A stretch of DNA of 64,000 bases from Theocolax elegans (Eukaryota > Arthropoda > Insecta > Hymenoptera > Cerocephalidae). The stretch covers positions 86,012,594 through 86,076,593 of the forward strand of contig CM047428.1 in the NCBI GenBank assembly GCA_026168455.1, read 5' to 3'. The translations under genes were made by a program, and so were the position numbers. Below are positions 51,330 through 64,000 of the stretch, piece by piece. Under the pieces are notes generated by a model. It made no database searches. It worked only from the letters and a program-made list of their open reading frames with translations, and had not been told where the DNA came from. Every line of letters begins with the position of its first letter. The first letter of the stretch is position 1.

Positions 51330-52070
51330 GCAACAAAAGTATAAAGTGTAATGTATATATATGTATAGATATGTATGTGTGTATATATATAGATATATAC
51401 ACTTGTATGAAAGAAGTAAAGAAAAAGTCGTGAAACGAGAAAGCTCGCGAGTCCCGATTTTCACGTCCGCGTGGGCCACGTGACTTGCGCGAAAGAATGT
51501 CATCGTACGTATTATATAGATGTGTGCGTGCGGGAGAGTATAAATATATATATAAAGGCGCCGGTCGCACGTGCATTCGTGTGTATATACCTACATACGC
51601 AGTGTGAGAGTCTCCCCCCCCTCTCTGTCTTTGGTACGTGCCTCCGCGTAGTATTTTACGATTTTAGGAGAGGGGAGCCTCGCGACTAACGTGGATTTTC
51701 GAGAAGTCGTATATATATATGTATTTTTTGTGTATATGGGACCGCTCGGATTCCGCGTATATACGAGTAATTGTACCACAGCGAAAGAGCAGTCGCAATT
51801 TTCGTGTACAAGGCTTCTACTTTTGCGATACGACGATATGTGTGTATATAGTTATACAATTACTCTTTTTTTTTCGTTTAATGTGGAAGATAAAGAAGAG
51901 ATGTTCTCAATGCAAATGATGCTAAATTATAAATGTATGTGGGTATTAGTATCACTCGATGGATAGGAGTTATTTTAGATTTTCTTATTGCGCGTTTGTG
52001 TATAGATGCGTCAGTTACGTAACGCACCGACTGGCCTTCGTTTTATACAAATTTAGGAATTCTGTTTTTA

Positions 52071-52116
52071 TTCTTCTTCTTCTTCTTCTTTTTCTTCTTC
52101 TTTTTCTTCTTCTTTT
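52071..52116. repeat. (TTC)n microsatellite with interruptions
   Basis: TTC units broken twice by TTTTTC, giving a nearly pure pyrimidine stretch. Confidence 0.9.
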
Positions 52117-54103
52117 CTGTCGGACCTGTTTTGCGAATTGATTGTTGGAGGGGGAAATTTAATGAAAACTATTACCGTGACAATGTATATCTGCAATTTA
52201 TTTTATATCGCTTAAATTTGATAATCGCGCGTTATAAGTGTGCTAATTAAATACAAGTGTAAGAGTACACGTCTTAAGAGTCTTCGTATGTTGCGGTTGC
52301 GCAATTTTTACAATTCAAAGTACAAATGCGTATGCATGAAATATACACATGAAACGTACATTATCAATAATATTTTTTCGTACCGATTGGATAGGGGGTT
52401 GCGTATAGAATATGTATGATTCGTACCACAATATTATTAGCTAGATTAATTTTCGTATGGATTTCACTATTCCTAATTAAATGATTACAAATTTGGCCTA
52501 ATAATAGTTATACACAATATATTATTAATGATATATTTAACAAACAATTGCATCGAATATACTTGTTTCCAAGTAATATCGTTTTATTAATTAAATACAA
52601 TATGTTAATCAAACCTAACCACCAAATTTGTGTAATGTAAGTAAATAATTTTAATTAAAAACATATTTATATTCGTATGTAACATTCGATGAGGTCAGTT
52701 ATTTCATTGATAAACTGTCTTAATTTATTATTGTAATTGTTAAGTATTTCAAGTTAAAATATTTATCTAAAAGAACCATCGAAATGCGTAGAGAACTGTA
52801 ATAATACAAAGTGGTTGTTTATACCGCAAATAGAGTGTACGAACTCGTGATGGAGATTCATTTTAAATCGCATCAACGCTTATATATAAGAATTGGACGT
52901 TTTTTCGGATGAGATTCGTTGTCGGTGTGCGTATTATATGGCCTTATGACGAGAAACCGTAAGAGGATTTGGTGTGGCCATTGCCTGCGTTATACGCGAT
53001 ATATCCATTTCCCTCCAAGTGCTCTATACTATTGACACTCGCCGCGTATAGTCACAGTAATCCCGCGACCGTTTACTTTTTATTTCTTCTTTCTTAAAGT
53101 CATACACTGCGTATGAAAAAAAAGAAGAAAAAAAAGCAACGCAATAAAGTCTCGGTTACGCACACTTTTTTCTTACGTATAGTTCGCAATTACAGCTAGT
53201 TTAACAGACAAATCGCGGGAGGCAGTTGTATACATTTCTCGAAATAAATGTTTAATGGTATTTTATTGTACTTTTATCGTTGATAACGAAATTTACGTTA
53301 AAATGTGTAAAATTATAATGAATCATTACAAAATTTGTTAACAGTTGCTTATGTAACCTATATTTTAGCAAATCAGGGCCTGACACGACAAGCGTCTTAA
53401 TGCTAGACAGGAATAAATATTAGTTCCAGCTGTTGAGAATAAAACTAACAAAAAAAATTTAATTAATTAATTTACCAATCACCTTGAAACACTGCTCAAT
53501 TATCGATTGCATATCGCAACCAACGGCGATATTTTCGTGATTTTCATGAAATTTTAATATAAATTATTATTAATTTATGTAAAAACAGCACTTCTTAATC
53601 GGTAAATGACTCGGATAGTATGACACAACGAAAAATACACGGCGACTTAATCGTTAACAAGATATTCATTTGTTGGAAATATTTGAGCGTAACGATAAAT
53701 TTGACGAGCAACGTCAACGAAAGGAATGAAAAGCAAGAAAAACACTAAAATAGAAGCATCGAAGAAGAATCACCTGATCGTTACTGGCACGAATATCTCT
53801 CGAATAACAAAAAAAGTAATGGTAAACGCACGTAGAAGCATTTACGGCGCGCGCTCGGGAAGAGGAGAGGGTAGGTGGGTCCGTGGGTGGAAACAATGCG
53901 AAGAAACGCGCATCTGAAATAATTTGCGCGTACACATCTAGGGCCGTAAACTGCAAGCGTCGAACAAAAGATATGTGTATATATGCATATATAGAGGAGA
54001 ACTAGACCTAGATAAAAGATAAGCGCCCGAGTGCACCGGGGTCACATTGCCGACAGATGTCAGCCACCTGGGTGGACACGCGGAGAAAAGAGCTTCAACG
54101 ATA

Positions 54104-54131
54104 ACACACACACACACACACACACACACAA
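54104..54131. repeat. (CA)n microsatellite
   Basis: About 14 uninterrupted CA units in luna intron 1. Confidence 0.95.
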
Positions 54132-54308
54132 AACGAAACAAAATAATGTGTAGAGTGATGTACAGTAGCTCGCCGACGACGAGGACGAAACGAGAAGTAA
54201 AGAAACCGAAGAGAAGAAGAACTCGAGCATCGATGTAATTTCCTGCTACCGACTCGAGACGGTCTCCTACCTACGGAGTAGCAAAAATAAGAAAAAATAA
54301 AATCGTAA

Positions 54309-54316
54309 TGATAATG

Positions 54317-54352
<36 letters not shown>

Positions 54353-54364
54353 GTAATAATAATA
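54309..54364. repeat. (AAT)n microsatellite
   Basis: About 18 AAT/ATA units with two or three substitutions. Confidence 0.95.
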
Positions 54365-56694
54365 ATCACAATGATGATAATAATAAAGACATGGTTGGAC
54401 CTTTTGTTTTGCACCTCTCGCGCGCGATTCTCTGCGGTTCGCTATCTCTAGCGCGTTGTCTCGGTCCTTTATAGTCGAAGAGGGAAAAGCAGTTGTAACA
54501 TCTCCCTCTCCTCCCCCCCCCCTCTCTCTCTTGCTCCGTGTCGTTCTCTTTCTGCCTCTCTCGTCAAAGATGCAATGGGACGTAAAACAATGCTCGCCAC
54601 CTTACAATGGGCCTGCCTGCCTGCGCGTATATATACCGAAAAGACGCATTGTCGTGCACACACATACACGTATACCGCGTATAGACACGTATGTGTGTGT
54701 GTGTGTGTATACGTACATATAGATGTACCTCCGAATTGTTAACCTTCGAAACAGCTAGACCTGTAGTCGCTTCACTATTTTTCTTGTCTCTCTCTCCCTT
54801 TTTTTTGGGTGTTTTGTTGTACGAGAGTTGCGCAACGCTGACGCGCATCAACGTCCGCACTGTAATTTTGTGAGAGCGAGTGTTCTTTCGACGATTTATT
54901 TCTTCTTCTTCCTTTTTTTCCTGATTTATTGTGCGAATCGTGCAGTTAACTACGATGAGTCAGATATGCTCTACGCTGATTCACAGGATGCTGCGTTTTC
55001 AAAGAGACAGAGAGACAGAGAGAGAGAGAGAGAGAAGGGGAACAAATTATCGATTTTATAAAGTGCACGTATAGAATTGTGTGTATTAGTCATTTTATTC
55101 GTCTTTATATCCATGTTTAGCTCTTCTCGTTTAATGTGTCTATACGTGCATTATTTATTAGACGGGTGATTAGTGCTTCCTATATTCTGACCATTACTCA
55201 CTTTTAGTCTTTTTTTCTCCTTCTTCTTCTTCTTTTTTCTTAGATAGAATGTATAATTCATCTATTTTTAATGTTTAAGTAGTTCCAGTTTATATATGTA
55301 TATATATATATATATGTATATAATTATGAATTACAGCGATGTAATTGAGGTGTTGTTTCACGTTCAGCGTAAATCTTTTACTTCCTTTTGTATAGTATTT
55401 TATCTTGGTTATGGAGATCGATAATATGTTTTTCGATTTCCTCTGTACGTTTTTTTCTTCATTTAGTGTGACCAAAAATTTTAGTCGCGTACTTCGGTTT
55501 CGCGAGCGATTGAACTGCAATCTCTTATAAATGGTAATATTTTAGTACAATTACTTAACAAATAATTTGAGATGTGTTTGTAGGCGAAGGCAATCCTTTT
55601 ATAAAAATAAATGTGACAAAACGATGCACTCGAGATGTTCGATTATAGCAACTTAAAAATCAGTGTGACACTGATATGAAATGGAGATTGTCTATCACAA
55701 AATTAAGCACACATTAGAGTTATGCACAAAAGAATGCGAAATATTATTGTGTACCATCTAAATAAATGAGTGAATAGATTTTAGTCATTCTCTTCTATAT
55801 CTCGCATATTTTGGTGCACAAATCAAACGTACGTTTAATTATACTTTGTAACAACTCGATTAAGATTCTGTAGAAACGTTTACTTTTCAAGCTCATTGAT
55901 CTTATAATAGGTTAAATATTTTAAAGAAAGAGGTAAAATGAATCCCAGGTTAACAATGCCATAACGCGGTAATCTTTATTACAAAATTCTTTTCGTTGTA
56001 TATAGATACGAATAAAAGAAAGTGATTTTGTTCCTCTTCTTACGTATACCCGTGGGGAATATACCCATTAATAGATAAAAGTAACATTTTACCGCGGTGT
56101 TTTCTGTTAGATACCACGAAAAGAAAACAAAAAAACACGCGCACCTAAGACTCGAGAAACAAATTAATAAAGTAATACCGAAGGGATATGCTAACGAAGA
56201 CATCGAGCTCGTGCTACGGAATAAAAGAGAAAAAATAAATACGAATAGCTCATCTTTTCATTCCTCCTTTTCACGTATGTATATACCTAGGAATATCGGT
56301 CCGAGATCGGTTGGATAAAGCTGAGCCGAAAAAAATGTTTTCTTAATATTTTAAATTGGAGTACACGTTTAAAATTCGTCGGATGGGAAAAGCTGCGGGT
56401 AGCTTTTCATTAGCGACTCTCTCCATACATATATATATGTACACACACATACATCCATATACTCGCCAGAGAGAGAGAGAGAGAGACTCGACGTAATATT
56501 AAATTTGAAGCGCTAGGCGCCACCGTGTCGCGCGCCCGGCTTATATATGCACATATACCGAGGATAATTTTATTATCGCTCCTGCTCCGACAGATGTGAA
56601 ATTTAGTCAAAATTATGATATCCTTCCCTACCGTATATGTGTGTATACGCCTGAGTCCGTGTATGCGTGTATATATGTATATACATGTACATGT

Positions 56695-56696
56695 AC

Positions 56697-56733
<37 letters not shown>

Positions 56734-56738
56734 TACAT
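56695..56738. repeat. (ACATAC)n microsatellite
   Basis: The six-base unit ACATAC is repeated about seven times, next to a TACATGTACATGTA palindromic stretch. Confidence 0.9.
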
Positions 56739-57230
56739 AGATATATGCGTTATTAATTAGAACGAAGTGAGCTCGCGCGCGCACCGAGAGAGTATAGAAG
56801 AAGAAGAAGAATCGAGAGCTCCCACGCAATTTTTCATTACGACGTTTGTTATTCCCTATATCCGCACGTTATATTTTCTTTTTCCACTTGCTCCGGTGTG
56901 TGTGGCCAAACGCAATTACAGAATTTTTGTTTAATTGAGTTACATTTCGTACATGTGCGCGCCCGTACGTGTGGACGACGTGTCGACGACGGCGTGTGGA
57001 TGTGTGTATGTGTCTCTCTGTGTGTCTGTGTGTGCACCCACACGCGCAAATGGAGATTTATGGAAATTGGAAAATTTATGTTCGGAAACTGAGCTAATTA
57101 GATGGTAAATCGAGTAGTACCAACGCTCGTTTTGTTTGTTACATTCCTACGAGCATTTAAATGAAAGTTATGCACGTGTAACTACTTTGTGTTTGTTACG
57201 ATAAAATTCCACTATGCTTTTCTTTCTCTC

Positions 57231-57266
57231 TCCCTATCCCTATCCCTATCCCTATCCCTATCCCTC
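57231..57266. repeat. (CCCTAT)n hexanucleotide repeat
   Basis: Nearly six copies of CCCTAT followed by a CT-rich tract. It resembles a telomere-type C-rich repeat but is not the insect TTAGG/CCTAA repeat. Confidence 0.9.
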
Positions 57267-58628
57267 TCTCTCTCCCTCTCTCTTTCGTTCTCTCGCTGTT
57301 GTTGGATGAAAAATTAGTATAACGACACGGTACATGCGAGAGCTTGACCTGTACATATTATACATTATAACTGCTGTATTATGTCGCCAGTCAGAACCTA
57401 GTATATACTGTGTTTATCAGAATTAGTAGATATTAGGCTAAGTATTTGATATTAACCTTTAGAGACTTCATTTAAAATCGATGATTTTATCTGTCTTTAA
57501 AAAATTGAAAAATTGAATTTTGTTTTAATGATATTTATAAATTTTACAGAGCGGGTTTTTTTAAATAACTCTATTTTTATTTGATTAATTATAAATAGTT
57601 AAATTTTTTTAATTAATAAACGTATCGTGAATTTAAAAAATAAATATTATTACTAATTTCTGCCTGGACCATTTCCTTTATAAGCAAAAGAGTGCGTTAT
57701 GTCGATATACTAAAATACCAATTTATTGGGTAACGTTTCGTGAACTTCGTTAATTCTTTAATGAGGCTATATTTCCTAAGATCTCTATCAAGGCATCTTA
57801 CAGATGACGAACGTCAAAATTTTTTTCAAGTTTATATCACGATAAAAAATGTTGTTTTAAATTAAAAAAACGTTTTTGTAATTATAAAAAATTTTTGCAC
57901 GAGAGGGGAAGAGAATCTCAAAGTATGCATCAGGAACTGTAGTATCCTTCAGTTACCACCCACGCGAAAAAACTCAAGCTCTGCAAGAGGCCAAGTAAAA
58001 ATTGTCTAAGTGCTTACTTAACCGTTGCAGATGTCGCACTTTAGTCAATTTTACTTAAGCGTTCAGTAATTTTGATTTAACTTTTCTTTCTGTGTGGCTC
58101 GCTTCTCGTGCAGTCATTTGTAATTATCATTTATAATGGCGTTGTACGATTATGACCTATAAGAATGAGGAATGGAAATTTTCGACTAACACATTGAAAA
58201 AAAGTATATGAAAAAGTAAAGTTGATTTTTTTGGTGCAGTCAGCGGTGTAGTAGTTTTCAACTTTATAAATGTGGCTCTTAAATGTCGCAGCCTGATTCT
58301 CTAAAGGTTAAAGAGAATAGTGAAGGTTGCATCCGGTCCGTGTAGACAATAGAGCGTAAGAATCAAAGGAAGAAGCAGAGATAACCGTAACCTCGGAAAT
58401 GATGATCGAGGGAGTTGGCTCTCCTCCTCCAATTTTGATTCATTGATTGTAGTTGCTTTACTTATTGGCGACTCTGTAATGAATGATTGCGTCGATTACG
58501 TAAATTAGTACGCTCGGCGCCCGAATCGCTTCCTCTCTTTCTCAGGCGTCGATGCGTCGTCCTCCTCCACCGCGACTCCCTTCCCTCCAACCCGTACGAG
58601 ATGGAGGACAGATTTGTTTGTCCAAGAG

Positions 58629-58663
<35 letters not shown>
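58629..58663. repeat. (GA)n microsatellite
   Basis: About 16 uninterrupted GA units. The Arg-Glu frame across it is an artefact. Confidence 0.95.
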
Positions 58664-58666
<3 letters not shown>

Positions 58667-60456
58667 GAACAAATGGACAGCAACCGGCGGGAGTTTAATG
58701 CTGGGTTTGCAACGGCTGTTGATTAAATCGGTTTCGACGTGAATCTACCATTCCTCCTCCTCTCCCTCTCTCCCTCTCTCTCTTTCTCTCTTTCTCTCTT
58801 TGTCCAATCGCTAGTTATCGATTGGGTTTTCGAGGCAATTACGCTTATGATGATTCACTCCCTACCTATACACTTTTTCCGGTTTGTTCTTTTTCTATAT
58901 ATATCTTCGGGTTACGTCGACGATGTATTTTCGTTTATTGCACACAATTTTATTCATTTTTACGACTATCTAAGCAAATACGAGTACACGCGTGTCGGTC
59001 TATGGATTGATGACCCATAGAAAGTACGTTTAATGTTTTAATACATTTATTTTCGTAATCCGCATTATTTTCCACGCAGTTCTGAAATATTTATTTTCGT
59101 CCACCTATACATTTACCCAGATAAATTATAAATTATGCAAGATTTTTCGAGATTTTAAATACATTTTTTTACATTATGCGCGTTTAAATACAACTTGATT
59201 TTTATTAGTTTCTCTTTTTCGAGAGCTTAATTTATATTTCTGCGGTAAGTACATATAAATATTAACTGAACATTAAAAACGTAAGGACCGAAATGGAGAA
59301 ACCCTAATTTTACCCAAAATTCACTATGCAATACATTATTATGCCTGTAGCTTTGTAACAAAACATTGCGCACATACTCAAAATCGATTGAAAGTCATTT
59401 ATAAATTTAGTCTGGTTCTGTGTATATGGATCAATGATCACACGGAATTAAATAATTCTACTACGCATATTTCCAACATTACTATAACAAAACTTTATTA
59501 ATATTTGCATTATGTTGTAAAAGTATTTATTTATTATTTAAATGAAATTATGTGTAAATTCGTTAATAAAACGATTAAAAAAACAATACTTTATGCTTTC
59601 GATGTATAATTCGAATTGATGTATTTTTGTTCAATTTTCATTTTACGCGCAAACATTAAAAAATTTCAACCTTAATTCATCATATTCGAGTAAATACTTA
59701 GTAAATAAATTTGACTCGAGTCCACAAAAAGTTTATTTTCCCTCCGTGTAGAGTAAATCCAAGAATCACTTTAAGTGGTGTCGTACACGCTCATTCGAAC
59801 ATTTAATTTCGAGTCAACGACATTATTTTTATATGTGTACATTTATGTTTAAAGAAATATTTTGATTCGCTGGGGTAAAAAAATAAAGAGTGAAAGACGG
59901 AATCGGCGGGGTAGATAGGATTGATCGATCGAGCCGTTTATTTTAGCGAGAGGGAGGTCCCCCCATCCCCGCTTCATCTACACAACGAAATCGTTCGTCA
60001 ATGTATGACAACAATGGTGTAGCGCGAGTACCTAATACATTACGTAACATGACAACGTATTAAAACCTTATACCAAGACCAAGAGTGAAAGTGTGTGTAG
60101 ACAAATATTGTACGTATATACCTATATACCTATATATATAGGAACGCAGTATTCGCGAAAAATCTTGCGAGGTCGATTCTTCCCTATTTGACACTTAATG
60201 TTGGTTGACTAATCCGATATTTTAATTGTCCTCGCGTGCATCGGAAACCGTGGGAAACATCGTCATCGAAGACTCGCTAGTAATTTGGATAACGAGAGGT
60301 TAGCGGAAAGACCGGTATGATAACGAAAAAGAAGCGCGGTGTACTATAAATTCATAACTCCATTAACCTGATAAAATCGGGTATTCCAAAAATGGCAGTA
60401 AACAAAGAATAACCCACCGGGAGGCAGGAGCGAGAGTAGGTTGTATAGCCGAGAAA

Positions 60457-60483
60457 AAGAAAGAAAGAAAGAAAGAAAGAAAA
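60457..60483. repeat. (AAAG)n microsatellite
   Basis: About six AAAG units at the left edge of the GC-rich patch in luna intron 1. Confidence 0.9.
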
Positions 60484-60539
60484 GACGAGTTTAAAAGTAA
60501 GCGCTCGCGAGGCAGACAGGAGAGTGCGAGTGTAGTGAC

Positions 60540-61340
60540 GGGAGTTTGCCCTGCGTGCGCGCTTAAACCTCGCGTCTCAAAGACACACCGTGGCGCAATG
60601 AAAATTTAATAGCCCGGGTTTCAGTTTTGCGCTCTTTCTCTTTCGCGTACATACCCGCGCACCTGACTAGCCCCAAGCGTAAAAGGGTCGTCGTCGTCGT
60701 CATCGTCGTCGTCGTCGACGTGTACGACGCGCGCGCGCGTAATTCGGCGTCGGCGTGTTTGTTTACGCTCCGAGTTGCCCAGCCGGTCCATCTCTCGACT
60801 CTCCCCCCCCCCTCCTCCTCCTCGTCCCCCTTCCCCCTTCTGACGGTGCCGCGTGGAGGCGCGCACACGAGCACACACGCACACACGCATATGTATGCAT
60901 ACCGGTTTTCCTGGACACGCGTCGTTCGCTCGCTCACCTAACTTTAGAAACTCCGAGACACGCGCGCGTATGCACCTCTCGAAAAGGCAAAAGACAGTAT
61001 TATGCTCGTGGACCCCCCCGCCCCCTCCCCCCAAACACACACACACACACGCGCGCGCGCGCACACAAGCACACAGTGTACCGAGCTTGCGCTTTCTTAC
61101 ATCACTCGTTATTCAAACTAACCCCACATTTTCTCTCTGTCGCTTTGTTTGTTCGCCTCCCGAGACATCGTCGTCGTCGTCGTCGTTGCCCACTTTTAAT
61201 AAAATCCGCCGGGTCATTGACCCCCCTCCCCCACCCCCCACCCCACCCCGCCCCCGACTCGCTAGAGAGAAAGAGCGAGCAAGTAGTATTCCCCCGTGTG
61301 ATCCGAGAAAGTCACCGCGAGAGATGAGACAACTTCTTCT
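60540..61340. promoter_or_regulatory. GC- and CpG-rich island within luna intron 1
   Basis: This is the most GC-rich part of the intron, with (GTC)n at 60687-60720, C-rich runs near 60804-60840 and 61013-61032, a CA/CG alternating tract at 61034-61067, (CGT)n near 61165-61187 and another C-rich run at 61219-61254. Frames of up to 200 codons occur on both strands, but they are proline-, arginine- and histidine-rich repeat artefacts without domains. An alternative luna promoter or enhancer is possible; nothing proves it. Confidence 0.35.
61034..61067. repeat. Alternating purine-pyrimidine tract (CA then CG)
   Basis: A CA run passes directly into about six CG/GC steps and back to CA. Such sequences are the classic substrates for left-handed Z-DNA. 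Confidence 0.85.
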
Positions 61341-62575
61341 TGGCTCGCTTAATCTTTTTTATCTCCCGGTCTTCTTATTTTTATTTATCTGTCTCCTTCC
61401 TTTTTTAAAAAAGAGAGCGCCCGCGAGAGAGAAGGAGAGAGAGAGAGAGAGAAAGTGAGAGAGAAATTCCGCGCATTGGATGAGTGCAAGGAAATGAGGT
61501 TACGTGTACATACTTCTCTCTCTCTCTCTCTGTTTGTGTTTGTGTATGTGTGTGTGTGTGTGTGTATGCACGATAGCTTCTGTAACTTGGGTGCATGGCT
61601 TAAGGTGAAATGTGCCGCGATGCGCCAATGATCAAGATTACGCGCTTGATTTATTACCTTTTAACTTGGGATCGACGCCGGTTATTTCATATTCGCTTTT
61701 TTTTCTCGTCGGTACAAAACTCACTGTAACCTTTCTGCGCAATATTCATATAAAAATGGTTATTAAAGACCAAAAATTGTTAACTTGTGGTTTTAATTAA
61801 AGTGACGCGACCTGTTGGATATGTATATGATACTTTGGAAATTCATATAACGATGCTTATCGTGAATCTTGATATTTAATGAGATTAAAATATTTCTTTA
61901 AAACTTGTAAACATATTTTCTTTTCTCCAGTGAAATCGGTGTAACGTTCCTTCTTTAAATTATTAAATTCGTCTTCCTTTTGATTCGTAAACACTTTTTA
62001 CGCGTGAACATACGCACCGTCCTGATCAATCGCCGGTTAAGGCAATATTACAAAAAAAAAAAAACAACAAATTGTTCCTAGTTTCAAATGTTGAATATTA
62101 TTACTTGTTTAAGTATATCGGAATAAAGTGTATGTACTGAACGAAATGCACGCTGCATAACAGAAATGTAAACGCGAATTCATGTTTTGCACATTCGAAT
62201 TATCTTGTGTCGTTTAACAAGACATTGAATGAAAATGTTGATTGTATAACTCGTACTATTATCTTTATAGAGAAGGCAGTAATAGTGAATGTATTACCAT
62301 ATGGCATTGACTAATCGAGAGACTGCAGATTATACAATATTTTCCGATACTCATTGAGTATTAAAAGTAACAAAGAGTCCAAAGAATTCGCGGGAATGTA
62401 ACATTTTTTAAATAGACGTAAACAACAACTCGTGGTGCTGTATATACCTATACTGTACATGTATATAGGGTATATACGTAAAAAATTGAAAGGATTCCGG
62501 GTGCATTACACGGTGCATTACACCCTCGTTATCTGCTTCCGTGGCATTATAGCCAAACAATTAATCTTTCTGTAA

Positions 62576-62604
62576 ACAACAACAACAACAACAACAGCAA
62601 CAAT
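62576..62604. repeat. (AAC)n microsatellite
   Basis: About nine AAC units with one AGC interruption. Confidence 0.9.
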
Positions 62605-64000
62605 GTCTAAAAAAGGAGAATGCTATAATAGAAGAAAAAGTAATGGAGAAAGGTACCGCAAAAAAGTGCGCGTTCAAATGAAAAAAGAAAAACGTTAATG
62701 TTCGCGCGCTCGACAAATAGGCAGAGCGCTTAAAGAAGGAAAGCTCTCGCATGATTAACAACCGGGAGAGAGTGAGGGAGAAGGGGGAGAGGGAGGGATG
62801 TGTATACGTATAGGCCAGGAGAATCCGCGAGCACGGGGCTTATAACGACGATTAACGTATACATATATATACCCGGACCGCCTAAATGTATTTGCTAAGC
62901 TGAAAGCCATTAACGTGCGCGAGCACCCGTTAAGGAGTTGACTGCTAAACGCGCACCGAGAGAAAAGACGAGGTTGGAATTCCGCGCGTGTAAATGCGTC
63001 GCCGCACGCCGATGACTCTTCTTCGATTTCCCGGCGTCTACATCACGCACACGCACACGCACACACTCACACACGCACGTCGATTTGTAGAACTCGTGCT
63101 ATATACCGAAATGCATTCGAGGTTACAATTGTTGTTTGTTCCATTTCTTAATAATTTGTATGTACAATCTGCGAGAGAATATACATGATGAAAATTACGG
63201 ATGCCTGTATGTAAATAATTGTCACCAACAGAATTTTTAGCCCTCAAGTAGAAATCGTCTTGCGATATTTTACAGCTAAAATATTGAAGAGTTTTCGCTA
63301 TGAGATTCTTTTAATTTAACTAAATCTAGTCGCCGAAATTAATTGTAGTCGTTGTCACTATATATTCGTACACGTATTGAAAACTTGTGAAGCCCACTAA
63401 ATTTTACTATCTATTTAAAGCACTGGATTTATGCATCATACTATACTATAATTCAAAAAAGGTAATTACAAATCAAATCCGAGAATCAAATTATTTTGTA
63501 ATCTATGATAATGTTGAATGTAAAACTTTTCATAGAATGCAGGAATTTTCACTGTATTGTAATTTTTAATCTTATCATTACAAAGTCTCATATGTATATT
63601 TTCTTCTAAACGTTTGGTTTTTCTACAATTTGCGACTCTTTGACCAAATCACCATTGATAATTTTTACTGCGCACTATACGGTAAGCGTTTAAAAGAAAA
63701 AACAAAAAGAACTTTTCTCTCAGCGTATGGAGATATTGTGAAAAAGTAGTACATATATATATATCACCAATTGTTCGGAACGCCTGATAAAAATGTGTGG
63801 TGTATACGGAACGTAAACCATGTGTGTATTTAGACGTGCGTAATAAACCGCGCGGGCTGCACATACCCACGTTCGATTGTAAAACGTCAAGGTGCTGCTA
63901 TTTTTAGTACACCGAAACAAGCTAAGAGGCACGCAACAACCAATTTCTACTCTCTGTTTTGAATACCATCGCGCGAGAGAGTTGTACACCCAACTCCCGT

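Larger units (their letters stand above)
46369..64000 (+). other. luna intron 1 (continues beyond the window)
   Basis: The donor GTATTT opens an intron of at least 17.6 kb. I looked for the expected second exon (a TCxELERYL-like segment and the zinc-finger exons) and did not see it. The intron holds many microsatellites, a perfect 114-bp palindrome (49293-49406), a loose duplicated motif at 47340-47380 and 47745-47785, and GC- and CpG-rich patches near 53.8-54.9, 56.4-57.1 and 60.5-61.4 kb that could be enhancers or alternative promoters. No other gene is supported inside it. Confidence 0.7.

Noticed and set aside
60563..61458. Frames of up to 201 codons in the GC island near 61 kb
   Set aside because: Pro-, His-, Arg- and Asp-rich products come from (GTC)n, C runs and (CA)n; opposing strands are equally open.
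46437..64000. Search for luna exon 2 and the zinc-finger exons
   Set aside because: No segment with the expected ELERYL-like sequence or C2H2 fingers was seen, so the exons are taken to be outside the window.

Overview
The window looks like nuclear DNA of an insect, most likely a hymenopteran. It is AT-rich with a few GC-rich islands, its genes are split by GT-AG introns, and it is crowded with microsatellites and small inverted-repeat elements. The NDUFS1 protein carries a four-residue insertion that I recall from Drosophila ND-75 and not from the human protein. The order-level placement is an inference; I saw no rRNA, tRNA, CRISPR array or bacterial-style operon.

Two genes are recognised with confidence. 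(1) 18838-23717, plus strand: the complete coding part of NDUFS1 (ND-75), the 75-kDa iron-sulfur subunit of mitochondrial complex I. It has 11 coding exons, 10 canonical introns and about 730 residues, with all three Fe-S cluster motifs intact. A TATCGATA (DRE) palindrome about 460 bp upstream marks a likely promoter, and AATAAA lies 82 bp after the stop. (2) 46267-46368, plus strand: the first coding exon of luna, the insect KLF6/KLF7 zinc-finger transcription factor. Only the conserved 34-residue N-terminus is present. The remaining 17.6 kb or more is its first intron, and the zinc-finger exons must lie beyond the right edge.

A third gene is probable but incomplete: a FLYWCH zinc-finger exon (42594-42797) whose splice phase matches a following terminal exon (44336-44552, stop included). 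It ends just upstream of the GC-rich luna promoter region (44553-46266). No N-terminal exon was found for it.

Layout: 1-15.2 kb, AT-rich and gene-poor, with a 600-bp foldback element, a 377-bp palindromic element and microsatellites; 15.2-17.1 kb, an orphan GC-rich island; 18.3-23.9 kb, NDUFS1; 24-39.7 kb, a repeat-rich region with several families of palindromic or terminal-inverted-repeat elements, one of which encloses an ARM-repeat-like reading frame; 42.6-44.6 kb, the FLYWCH exons; 44.6-46.4 kb, the luna promoter, 5' UTR and first coding exon; 46.4-64 kb, luna intron 1, with a perfect 114-bp palindrome, many simple repeats and a GC-rich island near 60.6-61.3 kb.

The genes do not form a pathway: NDUFS1 is a housekeeping respiratory gene, luna is a developmental regulator, and the FLYWCH gene is of unknown role. 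The most unusual material is the set of inverted-repeat elements and the unanchored exons. I did not find a convincing wholly new biological system.
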